Origin: Sphingomonadaceae bacterium
GTDB taxonomy: Bacteria > Pseudomonadota > Alphaproteobacteria > Sphingomonadales > Sphingomonadaceae
Direction of reading: 5' to 3'
Length of the DNA stretch: 37,278 nt
Assembly (NCBI GenBank): GCA_025359685.1
Contig: JANYEY010000024.1
Span: 1-37,278, forward strand
Shown: positions 14,806-22,658 of the stretch, piece by piece
How positions within the stretch are numbered: the stretch's first letter is position 1
Layout of the letters: the number at the start of each line of letters is the position of its first letter
Program-made: the position numbers and the translations under genes
The notes under the pieces: generated by a model
Told to the model about the DNA's origin: nothing
The model's database searches: none
What the model saw: only the letters and a program-made list of their open reading frames with translations

Positions 14806-16122
14806 ATGGTCCCCCGCTATTCCCGCCCCGCGATGACCGCGATCTGGGAGGCTGAGGCGCGGTTCAAGATCTGGTTCGAGATCGAGGCGCATGCGACGCA
14901 GAAGCTGGCTGACCTGGGGGTGGTGCCTGAGAGCGCGGCCAAGGCGCTGTGGGACTGGTGGGCGACCGAGCCCAAGATCGATGTCGCGGCGATTGACGCG
15001 ATCGAGGCGGTGACCAAGCACGATGTGATCGCCTTCCTCGACTGGGTCGCGCAGCAAGTCGGGCCGGAAGCGCGGTTCATGCACCAGGGGATGACCAGCA
15101 GCGATGTGCTCGACACCACGCTGTCGGTGCAGCTGGCGCAGGCGAGCGACCTGCTGCTGGCCGATTTGGGCGAGCTGCTTGCCGCGATCAAGCGCCGCGC
15201 GCTGGAGCACAAGTTCACGCCCACTATCGGCCGCAGCCACGGCATCCATGCCGAGCCGACGACGTTCGGTATCAAGCTCGCGCAGGCCTATGCCGAGTTC
15301 GATCGCTGCAAGGCGCGGCTGGTGGCGGCGCGCGCAGAAATCGCCACATGTGCAATCTCGGGCGCGGTCGGAACCTTCGCCAACATCGATCCGGCAGTTG
15401 AAGAATACGTCGCCACGAAGCTCGGCTTGGCCGTCGAGCCGGTCTCCACCCAGGTGATCCCGCGCGACCGCCACGCGATGTTCTTCGCCACGCTCGGCGT
15501 GATCGCCAGTTCGATTGAGCGACTGGCGATTGAAGTCCGCCACCTCCAGCGCACCGAAGTGCTCGAAGCGGAGGAATACTTCGCGCCCGGGCAGAAGGGT
15601 TCGAGCGCGATGCCGCACAAGCGCAACCCGATCCTGACCGAGAACCTCACCGGCCTTGCCCGGGTGGTCCGTTCGGCGGTGACCCCGGCGCTGGAGAACG
15701 TCGCGCTGTGGCACGAGCGCGATATCTCGCACTCGTCGGTCGAACGCTACATCGGCCCCGACGCGACGATCACACTCGACTTTGCACTGGCGCGGCTGAC
15801 GGGCGTGATCGACAAGCTGCTGGTCTATCCTGAGCGGATGCAGAAAAACCTCGATAAGATGGGCGGCCTCGTCCATTCGCAGCGGGTGCTGTTGGCGCTG
15901 ACCCAGGCCGGGCTGACCCGCGATACGTCCTACCGGCTGGTCCAGCGCAATGCGATGAAGGTGTGGGAAAGCGATGGCGCGCTCAACCTCCTTGAACTGC
16001 TCAAGGCCGATCCCGAAGTGACCGCCGCGCTGCCCGCCAGCGAGCTCGAAGAGAAGTTCAACCTCGATTATCACTTCAAGGCGGTCGACACGATTTTCGC
16101 GCGGGTGTTCGGAAGCGACTGA
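14806..16122 (+). CDS. purB: adenylosuccinate lyase
   Basis: PurB cleaves adenylosuccinate to AMP and SAICAR to AICAR in purine biosynthesis, both with loss of fumarate. The 438-aa protein belongs to the short (B. subtilis-like) type. The superfamily signature GSSAMPHKRNP lies at residues 265-275, with the catalytic flexible-loop serines S266/S267. The general-acid region GRSHGIHAEPTTFG has H145 and H148, and MTSSDVLDTTL is the third conserved block. AGGAG is placed 7 bases before the ATG. Upstream lies the 28-bp element. A long opposite-strand open frame (14770-16074) is only a shadow. Confidence 0.97.
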   Translation: MVPRYSRPAMTAIWEAEARFKIWFEIEAHATQKLADLGVVPESAAKALWDWWATEPKIDVAAIDAIEAVTKHDVIAFLDWVAQQVGPEARFMHQGMTSSDVLDTTLSVQLAQASDLLLADLGELLAAIKRRALEHKFTPTIGRSHGIHAEPTTFGIKLAQAYAEFDRCKARLVAARAEIATCAISGAVGTFANIDPAVEEYVATKLGLAVEPVSTQVIPRDRHAMFFATLGVIASSIERLAIEVRHLQRTEVLEAEEYFAPGQKGSSAMPHKRNPILTENLTGLARVVRSAVTPALENVALWHERDISHSSVERYIGPDATITLDFALARLTGVIDKLLVYPERMQKNLDKMGGLVHSQRVLLALTQAGLTRDTSYRLVQRNAMKVWESDGALNLLELLKADPEVTAALPASELEEKFNLDYHFKAVDTIFARVFGSD

Positions 16123-16189
16123 CGCTTTTCATTGCGACCAATACCGCCTAGCTTCGTTGTAGAGGTCTAAGCGAACAGGAGAAAGTCCC

Positions 16190-16510
16190 ATGCAGATTAT
16201 CCGCACCATCGTCTGGGTCATCCTGCTGATTGCGCTGCTGCTGTTCTCGATCAACAACTGGCAGGATGTTGAAGTAAAGATCTGGGAAGGCCTGATCCTC
16301 CAGACCAAGCTGCCCGCGCTGGTAGTCGCCTCGTTCCTGCTCGGCCTGCTGCCGATGTGGCTGCTGCACAAGACTGCGGCATGGCGGCTGCGCCGGCGGA
16401 TCGGGACGCTGGAGAATTCGGTGCGCGCGGCGAGCGTTTCCACGCCGGTTGAGACTGCACCGGCCCCGGTCGTAACCACGACGACGGAGCCGCCGTTCGG
16501 CACCCTATGA
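16190..16510 (+). CDS. lapA: LapA-domain (DUF1049) inner-membrane protein
   Basis: In E. coli LapA works with LapB (YciM) in controlling lipopolysaccharide synthesis via FtsH. The 106-aa protein has two membrane helices, RTIVWVILLIALLLFSI (about residues 5-21) and LPALVVASFLLGLLPMWLL (about 41-59). The motif INNWQDVEVKIW typical of the domain lies between them. The tail is a short basic coiled segment and a Thr/Pro-rich end. No lapB neighbour is seen. Many sphingomonads lack LPS, so the role may differ from E. coli. The stop overlaps pyrF as ATGA, which implies coupled translation. AGGAGA precedes the ATG. Confidence 0.8.
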   Translation: MQIIRTIVWVILLIALLLFSINNWQDVEVKIWEGLILQTKLPALVVASFLLGLLPMWLLHKTAAWRLRRRIGTLENSVRAASVSTPVETAPAPVVTTTTEPPFGTL

Positions 16511-17184
16511 ACACCAACCCGATCTATCTGGCGCTCGATTTTCCGCGGCTCGATACTGCGATTGAAGTCGCGAAAAAGACCTCTGCCCACATTGGCGGGC
16601 TGAAGCTAGGGCTCGAATTTTTCCTCGCCCACGGTCACCACGGGGTACATGAAGTCCACAAACTCGGTCTGCCGATCTTCCTCGACCTCAAGCTGCACGA
16701 TATCCCCAACACCGTTGCCGGCGCGATGCAGGCAATCCACGTGCTCGAACCCTCGATAGTTACCGTCCACGCCAGCGGCGGGCAGGCGATGATGGAGGAT
16801 GCCAAAGCTGCGGCGGGTGAACATTGCCGGGTGGTCGGCGTAACGCTGCTCACCAGCCTTGATGAGGCCGACATGACGGCAACCGGGATCGGCGGGCAGC
16901 CACATGATCACGTGCTGCGCCTGGCGGAACTCGCCAAGGCGGCGGGGCTCGACGGAATCGTCTGCTCGGGCCACGAGATTGGCGCGGTCCATGCGCAGTG
17001 GAAGGACGGCTTCTTCGTCGTGCCGGGACTACGCCCTGCAGGCGACGCGATGGGCGATCAAAAGCGCGCGGTCACTCCGCGCGCCGCGCGCGATGCCGGG
17101 GCTAGCGTGCTGGTGATCGGCCGGCCGATCGCGCGCGCTGAGGATCCGGCTGCGGCAGCCCGTGCAATCGAAGCGACGCTTTAG
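16507..17184 (+). CDS. pyrF: orotidine-5'-phosphate decarboxylase
   Basis: PyrF decarboxylates OMP to UMP, the last step of de novo pyrimidine synthesis. The 225-aa TIM-barrel protein has LALDFPRLDTA at the N-terminus and the catalytic DLKLHDIPNT, with D60, K62 and D65. VTVHASGG, the phosphate-binding PGLRPAGD region and VIGRPI near the C-terminus complete the family pattern. Length is normal. Its start overlaps lapA by four bases. A perfect 6-bp hairpin (17190-17204) follows the stop, but no T-run is present. Confidence 0.96.
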   Translation: MNTNPIYLALDFPRLDTAIEVAKKTSAHIGGLKLGLEFFLAHGHHGVHEVHKLGLPIFLDLKLHDIPNTVAGAMQAIHVLEPSIVTVHASGGQAMMEDAKAAAGEHCRVVGVTLLTSLDEADMTATGIGGQPHDHVLRLAELAKAAGLDGIVCSGHEIGAVHAQWKDGFFVVPGLRPAGDAMGDQKRAVTPRAARDAGASVLVIGRPIARAEDPAAAARAIEATL

Positions 17185-17241
17185 AATTCAGCTTGGCGCA
17201 AGCTCGCCACCGCTAGCCGTGCGGGCAAAGGAGTTAGTCCC

Positions 17242-17982
17242 ATGAAATCGTTCAAGTTCGCCCTCGCCCCGCTTGCCCTTGCCCTCGCCCTTCCCGGAGC
17301 CGCCATGGCCAATGACCTGCAGACCCCGATCGCCGCGACCAGCACGCTGCTGACCGTTTCCGCCGATGGCAAGACTGCGCGCGTGCCCGACCTTGCGGTG
17401 TTCAATGCTGGCGTGACCAGTCAAGGCGCAACCGCCGGCGCGGCGCTCAGCGCCAATTCCGCGGACATGACCCGGGTGATTGCCGCGCTCAAGCAGGCCG
17501 GGATCGCCGACAAGGATATCCAGACCAGCCAGATCAGCCTTAACCCGATCTACGGCCAGCCGGTGGTCCAGCCCAACGGCATGGTCACGCAGGAGCCGAA
17601 AATCGTCGGTTATCAAGCCACCAACACGGTCTCGATCCGCAGCCGCGATATCAAGAACTTCGGCAAAGTGCTCGATGCCCTGGTCGCATCGGGCGCGAAC
17701 CAGGTGAACGGCCCCAGCTTCCAGCTCGCCGATAGCGACGCGGCAACCGACGAAGCACGGATCAGCGCGATGAAGACCGCGCGCGCCCGCGCCGATCTCT
17801 ACGCCCGCGCCGCTGGCCTGCGCGTAGTGCGGATCGTCTCGATCAGCGAAAGCGGCGGCTATTCACCGCCGCAGCCGATGTACGCGATGGACGTGCGCGC
17901 CAAGGCCGATTCCACACCGATCTCGGCGGGTGAGGTTGAGGCGCAAGTGAGTGTCACGGTGCAGTTCGAACTGGCACCGTGA
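17242..17982 (+). CDS. SIMPL domain (DUF541) secreted protein
   Basis: The 246-aa protein has a clear Sec signal peptide (MKSFKFALAPLALALALPG, cleavage after AMA near residue 23). A SIMPL/DUF541 domain follows: LLTVSADGKTARVPDLAVFNAGV, MTRVIAALKQAGIADKDIQTSQISL, NGMV...VGYQATNTVSI, VLDALVASGANQVNGPSF and ARADLYARAAGLRVVRIVSISE. Related proteins occur in the periplasm, and E. coli YggE lowers oxidative stress, but the mechanism is not known. AAAGGAG stands before the ATG. It lies between pyrF and trpF, 24 bases from trpF. Confidence 0.88.
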   Translation: MKSFKFALAPLALALALPGAAMANDLQTPIAATSTLLTVSADGKTARVPDLAVFNAGVTSQGATAGAALSANSADMTRVIAALKQAGIADKDIQTSQISLNPIYGQPVVQPNGMVTQEPKIVGYQATNTVSIRSRDIKNFGKVLDALVASGANQVNGPSFQLADSDAATDEARISAMKTARARADLYARAAGLRVVRIVSISESGGYSPPQPMYAMDVRAKADSTPISAGEVEAQVSVTVQFELAP

Positions 17983-18006
17983 ACATGATCGGCTAAGGGG
18001 CGGGTT

Positions 18007-18648
18007 ATGCCTGCGCCTGCCATCAAGATCTGCGGAATATCGACTCCGGAAACGCTGGCGGCGGTGATCGCCGCCAGCGCCGGCTATGTCGGGTTCAATT
18101 TCTACCCGCCCAGTCCGCGCTTTGTGACGCTGGACCAGGCGCAGGCTCTGGGCGCGCAAGCCGCTGGCCAGCTCCAGAGGGTGGGCCTGTTCGTCGATGC
18201 AGCTGATGATGCGATAGCCCAGGCTGTAGCAACCGGCGCGCTCGATGTGTTGCAGCTTCATGGCGCGGAAAGTCCGGCGCGGGTGGCGGAATTGCGCAGC
18301 CACCACGGGCTGCCAGTGTGGAAAGTGATCGCCGTCGCCACCCGTGCCGATCTTGAACGCGCTGGAAACTACGTCGGTGCGGCGGACTTCGTGCTGCTCG
18401 ATGCGCGAACGCCGTCCGGCAGCTTGCCCGGCGGCATGGGGCTCAAGTTCGACTGGGGCCTGTTGAGCGGTTGGACGCCGCCGCTGCCATGGGGACTTGC
18501 GGGCGGATTGAACGTCGCCAACGTAGCCGAAGCTATCGCCATGACCGGTGCACAGCTGGTCGACGCGGCTTCAGGTGTTGAAAGTACGGCGGGGGTCAAA
18601 GACCCAGCCCTGATCGCCGCGTTCTGCGCCGCGGTTCGCGCCGCATAG
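18007..18648 (+). CDS. trpF: phosphoribosylanthranilate isomerase
   Basis: TrpF converts phosphoribosylanthranilate to CdRP in tryptophan synthesis. The 213-aa TIM-barrel protein has KICGIS with the catalytic base C9 and the general acid D132 in VLLDARTPSG. GFNFYPPSPRFV, LQLHGAESP and the phosphate-binding GLAGGLN and ASGVES segments complete the family pattern. GGGGCGGGTT before the ATG is a modest ribosome-binding site. A bidirectional terminator follows. trpF is split from trpB by a convergent outer-membrane protein gene. Confidence 0.95.
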   Translation: MPAPAIKICGISTPETLAAVIAASAGYVGFNFYPPSPRFVTLDQAQALGAQAAGQLQRVGLFVDAADDAIAQAVATGALDVLQLHGAESPARVAELRSHHGLPVWKVIAVATRADLERAGNYVGAADFVLLDARTPSGSLPGGMGLKFDWGLLSGWTPPLPWGLAGGLNVANVAEAIAMTGAQLVDAASGVESTAGVKDPALIAAFCAAVRAA

Positions 18649-18651
18649 AAA

Positions 18652-18682
18652 AAGGGCGGCCCTTGCGGACCGCCCTTCTCTT
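18652..18682. terminator. bidirectional terminator between trpF and the outer-membrane protein gene
   Basis: On the minus strand AAGGGCGGTCC, loop GCAA and GGGCCGCCCTT form an 11-bp stem with one T-G wobble, followed by more T residues. On the plus strand it has one C-A mismatch and a TTCTCTT tail. It lies 3 bases after the trpF stop and 37 bases past the stop of the opposing gene. Its two core arms are identical to those of the atp operon terminator at 3721-3741. Confidence 0.82.
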
Positions 18683-18718
18683 GCCTGGCCGGAGGTGGCG
18701 TCCAGCCAAACTCGTGAC

Positions 18719-19183
18719 TTAGAACCGTACGCCGACACCGCCGACGACAGCATTCGAATCGGGAACGCTGTTACCGGTGAAATAGTGGCGATATTCAGCC
18801 TTGATATAGACCGGACCCATGCCGATGCCCTGTTCGAGACCAGCACCAGCATGCCAGCTACCTTCGCACAGATCGCACGGCTTGGTGGTGTAACCGCCAG
18901 CCACGAATACCTTGGTCAGCGGACCAGCCTTGATGCCAAAGCGGCCGGTGGCGCCATAAGCGACCTTGGTGCCGCTCTGGTCGATCTTGTCAGCCGACAC
19001 TTCGACGCCGGCAAAGGTCATCGGGGCGAGGTCGAAATCGTAACCGGCAGCCGCGCCATAGGTGGCTTCGGTGGTGCCGTTCGACCAGATCGCACCGCCA
19101 CGCACTTCGACGCGGGTGTCGTTGGCCAGCGCCGGCGTGGCGAACGCCAGCGAGGCGATGAGCGGCAGGATGAATTTACGCAT
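18719..19183 (-). CDS. opacity-type outer-membrane beta-barrel protein
   Basis: The 154-aa protein has a Sec signal peptide (MRKFILPLIASLAFATPALA, cleavage before N). Alternating-residue beta strands follow, as in small 8-stranded porin-like barrels: RVEVRGGAIWS, GAAAGYDFDLAPMTFAGVEVS, VAYGATGRFGIKAG, TKVFVAGGYT and PVYIKAEYRHYF. It ends in VGGVGVRF, the C-terminal Phe typical of outer-membrane proteins recognised by BamA. A short loop carries CDLC, a possible disulphide. AAGGAG sits 7 bases before the ATG at 19183. A longer in-frame reading back to 19795 would cross trpB and is rejected. Function is unknown. Confidence 0.87.
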   Translation of the reverse strand: MRKFILPLIASLAFATPALANDTRVEVRGGAIWSNGTTEATYGAAAGYDFDLAPMTFAGVEVSADKIDQSGTKVAYGATGRFGIKAGPLTKVFVAGGYTTKPCDLCEGSWHAGAGLEQGIGMGPVYIKAEYRHYFTGNSVPDSNAVVGGVGVRF

Positions 19184-19273
19184 GGTATGCTCCTTGGTGT
19201 TCCAGTCCTGCGAGAGGACAGGTCGGTAAAATGGGTGGCGGGACCTGTCAGTGCAATGAACGAAGCGTTCAGA

Positions 19274-19302
19274 AGTACCACATACTCGATCGATTGTGTC
19301 AA
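19274..19302 (-). promoter_or_regulatory. candidate promoter of the outer-membrane protein gene
   Basis: On the minus strand a consensus -35 TTGACA (19302-19297) is followed 17 bases later by GGTACT (19279-19274), a poor -10. The region is unusually A+T-rich for this genome. The predicted start is about 80 bases before the ATG. Confidence 0.35.
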
Positions 19303-19365
19303 TTTTGCCACAGATACGGATATGAATGGAATGTAATCTTACCGACTGGTTAAGCATTGATCGCT

Positions 19366-19395
19366 GCGCCGAGGCTGGACTTCGGCGCAAGCCTC
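19366..19395 (+). promoter_or_regulatory. overlapping alternative hairpins in the trpB leader
   Basis: GCGCCGA (19366-19372) can pair with TCGGCGC (19382-19388), or GAGGCT (19371-19376) can pair with AGCCTC (19390-19395). The two stems share bases and cannot both form fully. They end 20 bases before the trpB ATG. No T-run and no Trp-rich leader peptide is seen, so this is not a classical attenuator. Confidence 0.35.
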
Positions 19396-19414
19396 TGCCA
19401 AGCGCGAACGCGAT

Positions 19415-20632
19415 ATGACCACCGCCCCGACCCAGAATTCTTTTCGCAATCAGCCAGACGAACGCGGCCATTTCGGCCAGTTCGGCGGGCGTTACGTCGC
19501 CGAAACCCTGATGCCATTGGTGCTCGAGCTTGAAGCCGAGTACACCAGAGCCAAGGCTGACCCGGCATTTCAAGCCGAATTCGATGACTTGCTCGAACAT
19601 TACGTCGGACGCCCCAGCCCGCTCTACTTTGCCCCGCGCCTGACCGAAGAGCTGGGCGGCGCACAAGTGTGGTTCAAACGGGACGAGCTCAATCACACCG
19701 GCGCGCACAAGATCAACAATTGCATCGGCCAGATCCTGCTGGCGATCCGCATGGGCAAGACCCGGATCATCGCCGAAACCGGTGCTGGCCAGCACGGCGT
19801 CGCCACCGCCACGGTCTGTGCGCGGTTCGGCTTGCCCTGCGTGGTGTTCATGGGCGCGACCGACGTGGCGCGGCAGGCGCCCAACGTGTTCCGGATGAAG
19901 CTGCTCGGCGCCGAAGTCCGCGCGGTAACCGCCGGCGCGGCCACGCTCAAAGACGCGATGAACGAGGCGCTACGCGACTGGGTCGCCAACGTTCACGACA
20001 CTTTCTACATCATCGGCACCGCCGCCGGTCCGCACCCCTACCCCGAACTGGTCCGCGATTTCCAGAGCGTGATCGGCAAGGAAGCCCGCGCGCAGATGCT
20101 GAGCCGGGTGGGCCGGCTGCCCGACCTGCTGGTCGCGGCGATCGGCGGGGGCAGCAACGCCATCGGGCTGTTCCATCCGTTCCTCGACGATCCTGACGTG
20201 AAGATGCTCGGGGTCGAGGCGGCCGGGCACGGGCTCGACAAGGAACATGCGGCTAGCCTCGCGGGTGGACGCCCGGGCGTGCTTCACGGCAACAAGACCT
20301 ACCTGCTGCAGGACGCCGACGGCCAGATCACCGAAGGCCACTCGATCAGCGCCGGGCTCGACTATCCCGGGATCGGCCCCGAACACGCCTGGCTGCGCGA
20401 TGTCGGCCGGGTCGATTACACCTCGGTCACCGACACCGAAGCGCTCGACGGGTTCCAGCTGCTGTGCCGCACCGAAGGCATCATCCCCGCGCTCGAACCG
20501 GCTCACGCGATTGCTGCCGTCAAGAAGATCGCGCCGACGATGGACAAGGACCAGATCATCTTGGTCAACCTGTGCGGCCGCGGCGACAAGGACATCTTCG
20601 CGGTGGCGGAGCATCTGGGGGTAGAGCTGTGA
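19415..20632 (+). CDS. trpB: tryptophan synthase beta subunit
   Basis: TrpB joins indole and L-serine to give tryptophan, using PLP, in a complex with TrpA. The 405-aa protein begins with [15 protein letters not shown]. The PLP lysine K99 is in HTGAHKINN and the catalytic E121 is in ETGAGQHG. The PLP-phosphate loop GGGSNAIG is present. Length is normal for the TrpB1 class. The ribosome-binding site before the ATG is weak. The stop TGA overlaps by four bases the GTG of a small membrane-protein gene, which in turn overlaps trpA. Confidence 0.97.
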   Translation: MTTAPTQNSFRNQPDERGHFGQFGGRYVAETLMPLVLELEAEYTRAKADPAFQAEFDDLLEHYVGRPSPLYFAPRLTEELGGAQVWFKRDELNHTGAHKINNCIGQILLAIRMGKTRIIAETGAGQHGVATATVCARFGLPCVVFMGATDVARQAPNVFRMKLLGAEVRAVTAGAATLKDAMNEALRDWVANVHDTFYIIGTAAGPHPYPELVRDFQSVIGKEARAQMLSRVGRLPDLLVAAIGGGSNAIGLFHPFLDDPDVKMLGVEAAGHGLDKEHAASLAGGRPGVLHGNKTYLLQDADGQITEGHSISAGLDYPGIGPEHAWLRDVGRVDYTSVTDTEALDGFQLLCRTEGIIPALEPAHAIAAVKKIAPTMDKDQIILVNLCGRGDKDIFAVAEHLGVEL

Positions 20633-20814
20633 CAGTCAAGAATGCTGCCAAAAACCTAGCCATCCTTCTCCCTGTCGTACTTCTGACAACTTGGTCCCTT
20701 GATTGGTTCAACGGCAGACCACTCAAATCACTTACCGATTTTTTCCCATTCTTGTTGGGGGCTTTAATCACGTCCGCCTTTTTGATCGCATTAGACAAGG
20801 GCAAATCCTCTTGA
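20629..20814 (+). CDS. 61-aa two-helix membrane protein between trpB and trpA
   Basis: I do not recognise this protein. It starts at a GTG that overlaps the trpB stop as GTGA. It ends in a TGA overlapping the trpA start as TTGA, so it is exactly fitted between two genes that are usually adjacent. The 61-aa product has two hydrophobic segments, [16 protein letters not shown] (about residues 9-24) and [18 protein letters not shown] (38-55), joined by a short basic linker and ending DKGKSS. By hand count G+C is about 47% over 20641-20810, far below the neighbours, and rare codons for this genome (TTA, AGA, CTA, TCA) are frequent. This suggests recent gain. Translation is plausible through coupling to trpB. 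Confidence 0.65.
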   Translation: MTVKNAAKNLAILLPVVLLTTWSLDWFNGRPLKSLTDFFPFLLGALITSAFLIALDKGKSS

Positions 20815-21593
20815 ATCGCCTCCAATCCGCCTTCTCCCGTGGCCCCGCCCTCGTCACCTTCGTCACCGGCGGTGACGGGCCGACTGCCGAGATCCTCGAC
20901 GCGCTCGTCGCTGGCGGCGCGGATGTGATCGAGTTGGGGATGCCATTCACCGATCCGATGGCCGATGGCCCGGCGATCCAGCAGGCCAACCTGCGCAGCC
21001 TTGGCGCGGGTACTACCACCGCCGAAATCTTCCGCATCGCTTCCGCCTTCCGCGCGCGTCACCCGGACGTGCCGCTGGTGCTGATGGGCTATGCCAACCC
21101 GATGATCACGCGCGGGCCGGAATGGTTCGCCGCCGAATGCGTCAAGGCCGGGGTCGACGGGGTGATCTGCGTCGATATTCCGCCTGAGGAAGACCCCGAG
21201 CTCGGCCCCGCACTACGCGGCGCGGGCGTCGCGCTGATCCGGCTTGCCACCCCGACCACCGATGCGGCGCGGCTGCCTGCGGTGCTCGATGGCTCGTCGG
21301 GGTTCCTCTACTACGTCTCGGTCGCCGGGATCACCGGGCTGCAACAGGCGGCGCAGGCGAGCATCGAAGAAGCGGTCGCGCGGCTCAAGGCCAGCGCGAC
21401 GATCCCGGTCGCGGTTGGGTTCGGCGTGCGCACGCCCGAACAGGCTGCCGAAATCGCCAAAGTGGCGGACGGCGTGGTGGTCGGCTCGGCACTGGTCGAA
21501 CTGGTCGCGCAGCACGGCGAAAACGCACCGGCTTTGGTTGGCGAACTAACCCGCGCGCTCGCCGACGCAGTCCACGGCGCGCGCTCGGCGTAG
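20811..21593 (+). CDS. trpA: tryptophan synthase alpha subunit
   Basis: TrpA cleaves indole-3-glycerol phosphate to indole and glyceraldehyde-3-phosphate and passes indole to TrpB. From the TTG at 20811 the product is 260 aa and begins [22 protein letters not shown]. The catalytic E41 and D52 lie in DVIELGMPFTDPMADGPAIQ, with the family's 11-residue spacing. The phosphate-binding YYVSVAGITG and VGFGVRTPEQA segments are present. The TTG overlaps the preceding stop as TTGA, and AAGGGC lies 9 bases upstream. Longer in-frame starts would run into the small membrane gene and give unlike residues. Confidence 0.95.
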   Translation: MNRLQSAFSRGPALVTFVTGGDGPTAEILDALVAGGADVIELGMPFTDPMADGPAIQQANLRSLGAGTTTAEIFRIASAFRARHPDVPLVLMGYANPMITRGPEWFAAECVKAGVDGVICVDIPPEEDPELGPALRGAGVALIRLATPTTDAARLPAVLDGSSGFLYYVSVAGITGLQQAAQASIEEAVARLKASATIPVAVGFGVRTPEQAAEIAKVADGVVVGSALVELVAQHGENAPALVGELTRALADAVHGARSA

Positions 21594-21622
21594 TTGGATA
21601 TCGCCCGCCTTTGTCCTACATC
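21594..21622 (+). promoter_or_regulatory. candidate promoter of accD
   Basis: TTGGAT directly after the trpA stop is followed after 17 bases by TACATC, giving a fair -35 and a weak -10. The 157-base trpA-accD gap would then carry a leader of about 120 bases containing an 8-T run (21704-21711) with no clear stem before it. Confidence 0.28.
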
Positions 21623-21750
21623 GCCGAAATGTGCCAAGAGGCATCGATGACATTGCAACCGACCATTCAAGACCAGCCTCCGCATCGCGTCGAAAACCGC
21701 CGATTTTTTTTGGCTAGGACTGTGGTCCAAGCGGTCCACGGAGTTATCGC

Positions 21751-22599
21751 ATGAGCTGGCTAGACCGCGTTCGCAAAGCGTTGCCCTTTCAGGACAAGCG
21801 TGACACGCCCGACAACCTGTGGATCAGCTGCCCTTCGTGCAAGGAAATGCTGTTCACCAAGGAGTACGAGGAAAACCTCAGCGTCTGTCCGCGCTGCGAC
21901 CATCACGGCCGGATCGGGGCCCATGCGCGGTTTGCGCAGTTGCTCGATGAGGGCTTCGAAGTGCTTGAGACGCCCAAGGTCAAGGAAGACCCGCTCAAGT
22001 TCCGCGATCAGAAAAAATACCCTGACCGGCTTAAGGCAGCGCGGCTCGCGAACCCGCACCCCGATGCGCTGACAAATGCGCTCGGCGCGATCGAAGGGCA
22101 CAAATGCGTGCTCGGCGTTCAGGACTTTGGCTTCATGGGCGGATCGATGGGCATGGCGGTGGGCCAGACTTTCGTCGCCGGGGCCGACCGCGCGATCAAG
22201 GAAAAGTGCGCTTATGTGATTTGCACCGCAGCGGGCGGCGCGCGGATGCAGGAAGGTATTCTCAGCCTGATGCAGATGCCCAAGGCGACCGTCGCGATCC
22301 AGCGCCTCAAGCGCGCCGGGCTGCCCTATATCGTGGTGCTGACCGATCCGACCACCGGCGGGGTGACCGCCAGCTACGCGATGCTCGGTGACGTCCAGAT
22401 CGCCGAACCGGGCTGCCTGATCGGTTTTGCCGGACAGCGGGTGATCCAGGACACGATCCGCGAAAAGCTCCCCGAAGGCTTCCAGCGGGCCGAGTATCTG
22501 CTCGAGCACGGCATGATCGACATGGTGACGCACCGGCACAAGCTGCGCGATACGCTGGCGAGCGTGCTGGACTATCTGGGCGCAAAGGCGGCGGCGTGA
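21751..22599 (+). CDS. accD: acetyl-CoA carboxylase carboxyltransferase beta subunit
   Basis: AccD, with AccA, transfers the carboxyl group from biotin to acetyl-CoA to make malonyl-CoA for fatty acid synthesis. The 282-aa protein has the N-terminal four-cysteine zinc ribbon: C27-x2-C30 in SCPSCKE and C46-x2-C49 in VCPRCDH. The crotonase-like carboxyltransferase domain follows, with [47 protein letters not shown] and [17 protein letters not shown] lies before the ATG. accD next to folC and trpA is a common alphaproteobacterial arrangement. Confidence 0.97.
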   Translation: MSWLDRVRKALPFQDKRDTPDNLWISCPSCKEMLFTKEYEENLSVCPRCDHHGRIGAHARFAQLLDEGFEVLETPKVKEDPLKFRDQKKYPDRLKAARLANPHPDALTNALGAIEGHKCVLGVQDFGFMGGSMGMAVGQTFVAGADRAIKEKCAYVICTAAGGARMQEGILSLMQMPKATVAIQRLKRAGLPYIVVLTDPTTGGVTASYAMLGDVQIAEPGCLIGFAGQRVIQDTIREKLPEGFQRAEYLLEHGMIDMVTHRHKLRDTLASVLDYLGAKAAA

Positions 22600-22605
22600 T
22601 CGGCC

Positions 22606-22656
22606 GCTCCGTCACGCCCTTTGGGCGCGCCACCGCGAAGCACTGACGGAGGGGCA
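22606..22656 (+). repeat. palindromic repeat fragment in the accD-folC spacer
   Basis: CTCCGTCA (22607-22614) faces TGACGGAG (22644-22651) as an 8-bp stem, enclosing a second hairpin CGCCC-TTT-GGGCG (22615-22627). The layout CTCCGTCA, small hairpin, GCCAC and the motif GCGAAGC...GACGGAGGGG resemble the repeat at 27038-27192. The 3' arm GGAGGGG doubles as the folC Shine-Dalgarno, so the stem could hide it. Confidence 0.55.
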
Positions 22657-22658
22657 AA

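Noticed and set aside
14770..16074. Long open frame opposite purB (434 codons)
   Set aside because: It lies antisense to purB and is rich in Arg, His, Asp and Leu as expected of a shadow frame; no family features.
17190..17204. Hairpin AGCTTG-GCG-CAAGCT after pyrF as a terminator
   Set aside because: The stem is only 6 bp and no T-run follows, so termination is not supported.
20641..20810. A frameshifted 5' part of trpA instead of a separate small gene
   Set aside because: TrpA is complete from its TTG with normal N-terminal residues, and the small frame encodes two coherent membrane helices with exact 4-base overlaps.
21760..22539. Open frame opposite accD
   Set aside because: accD has its zinc ribbon and full carboxyltransferase domain; the reverse frame shows no domain or start signals.
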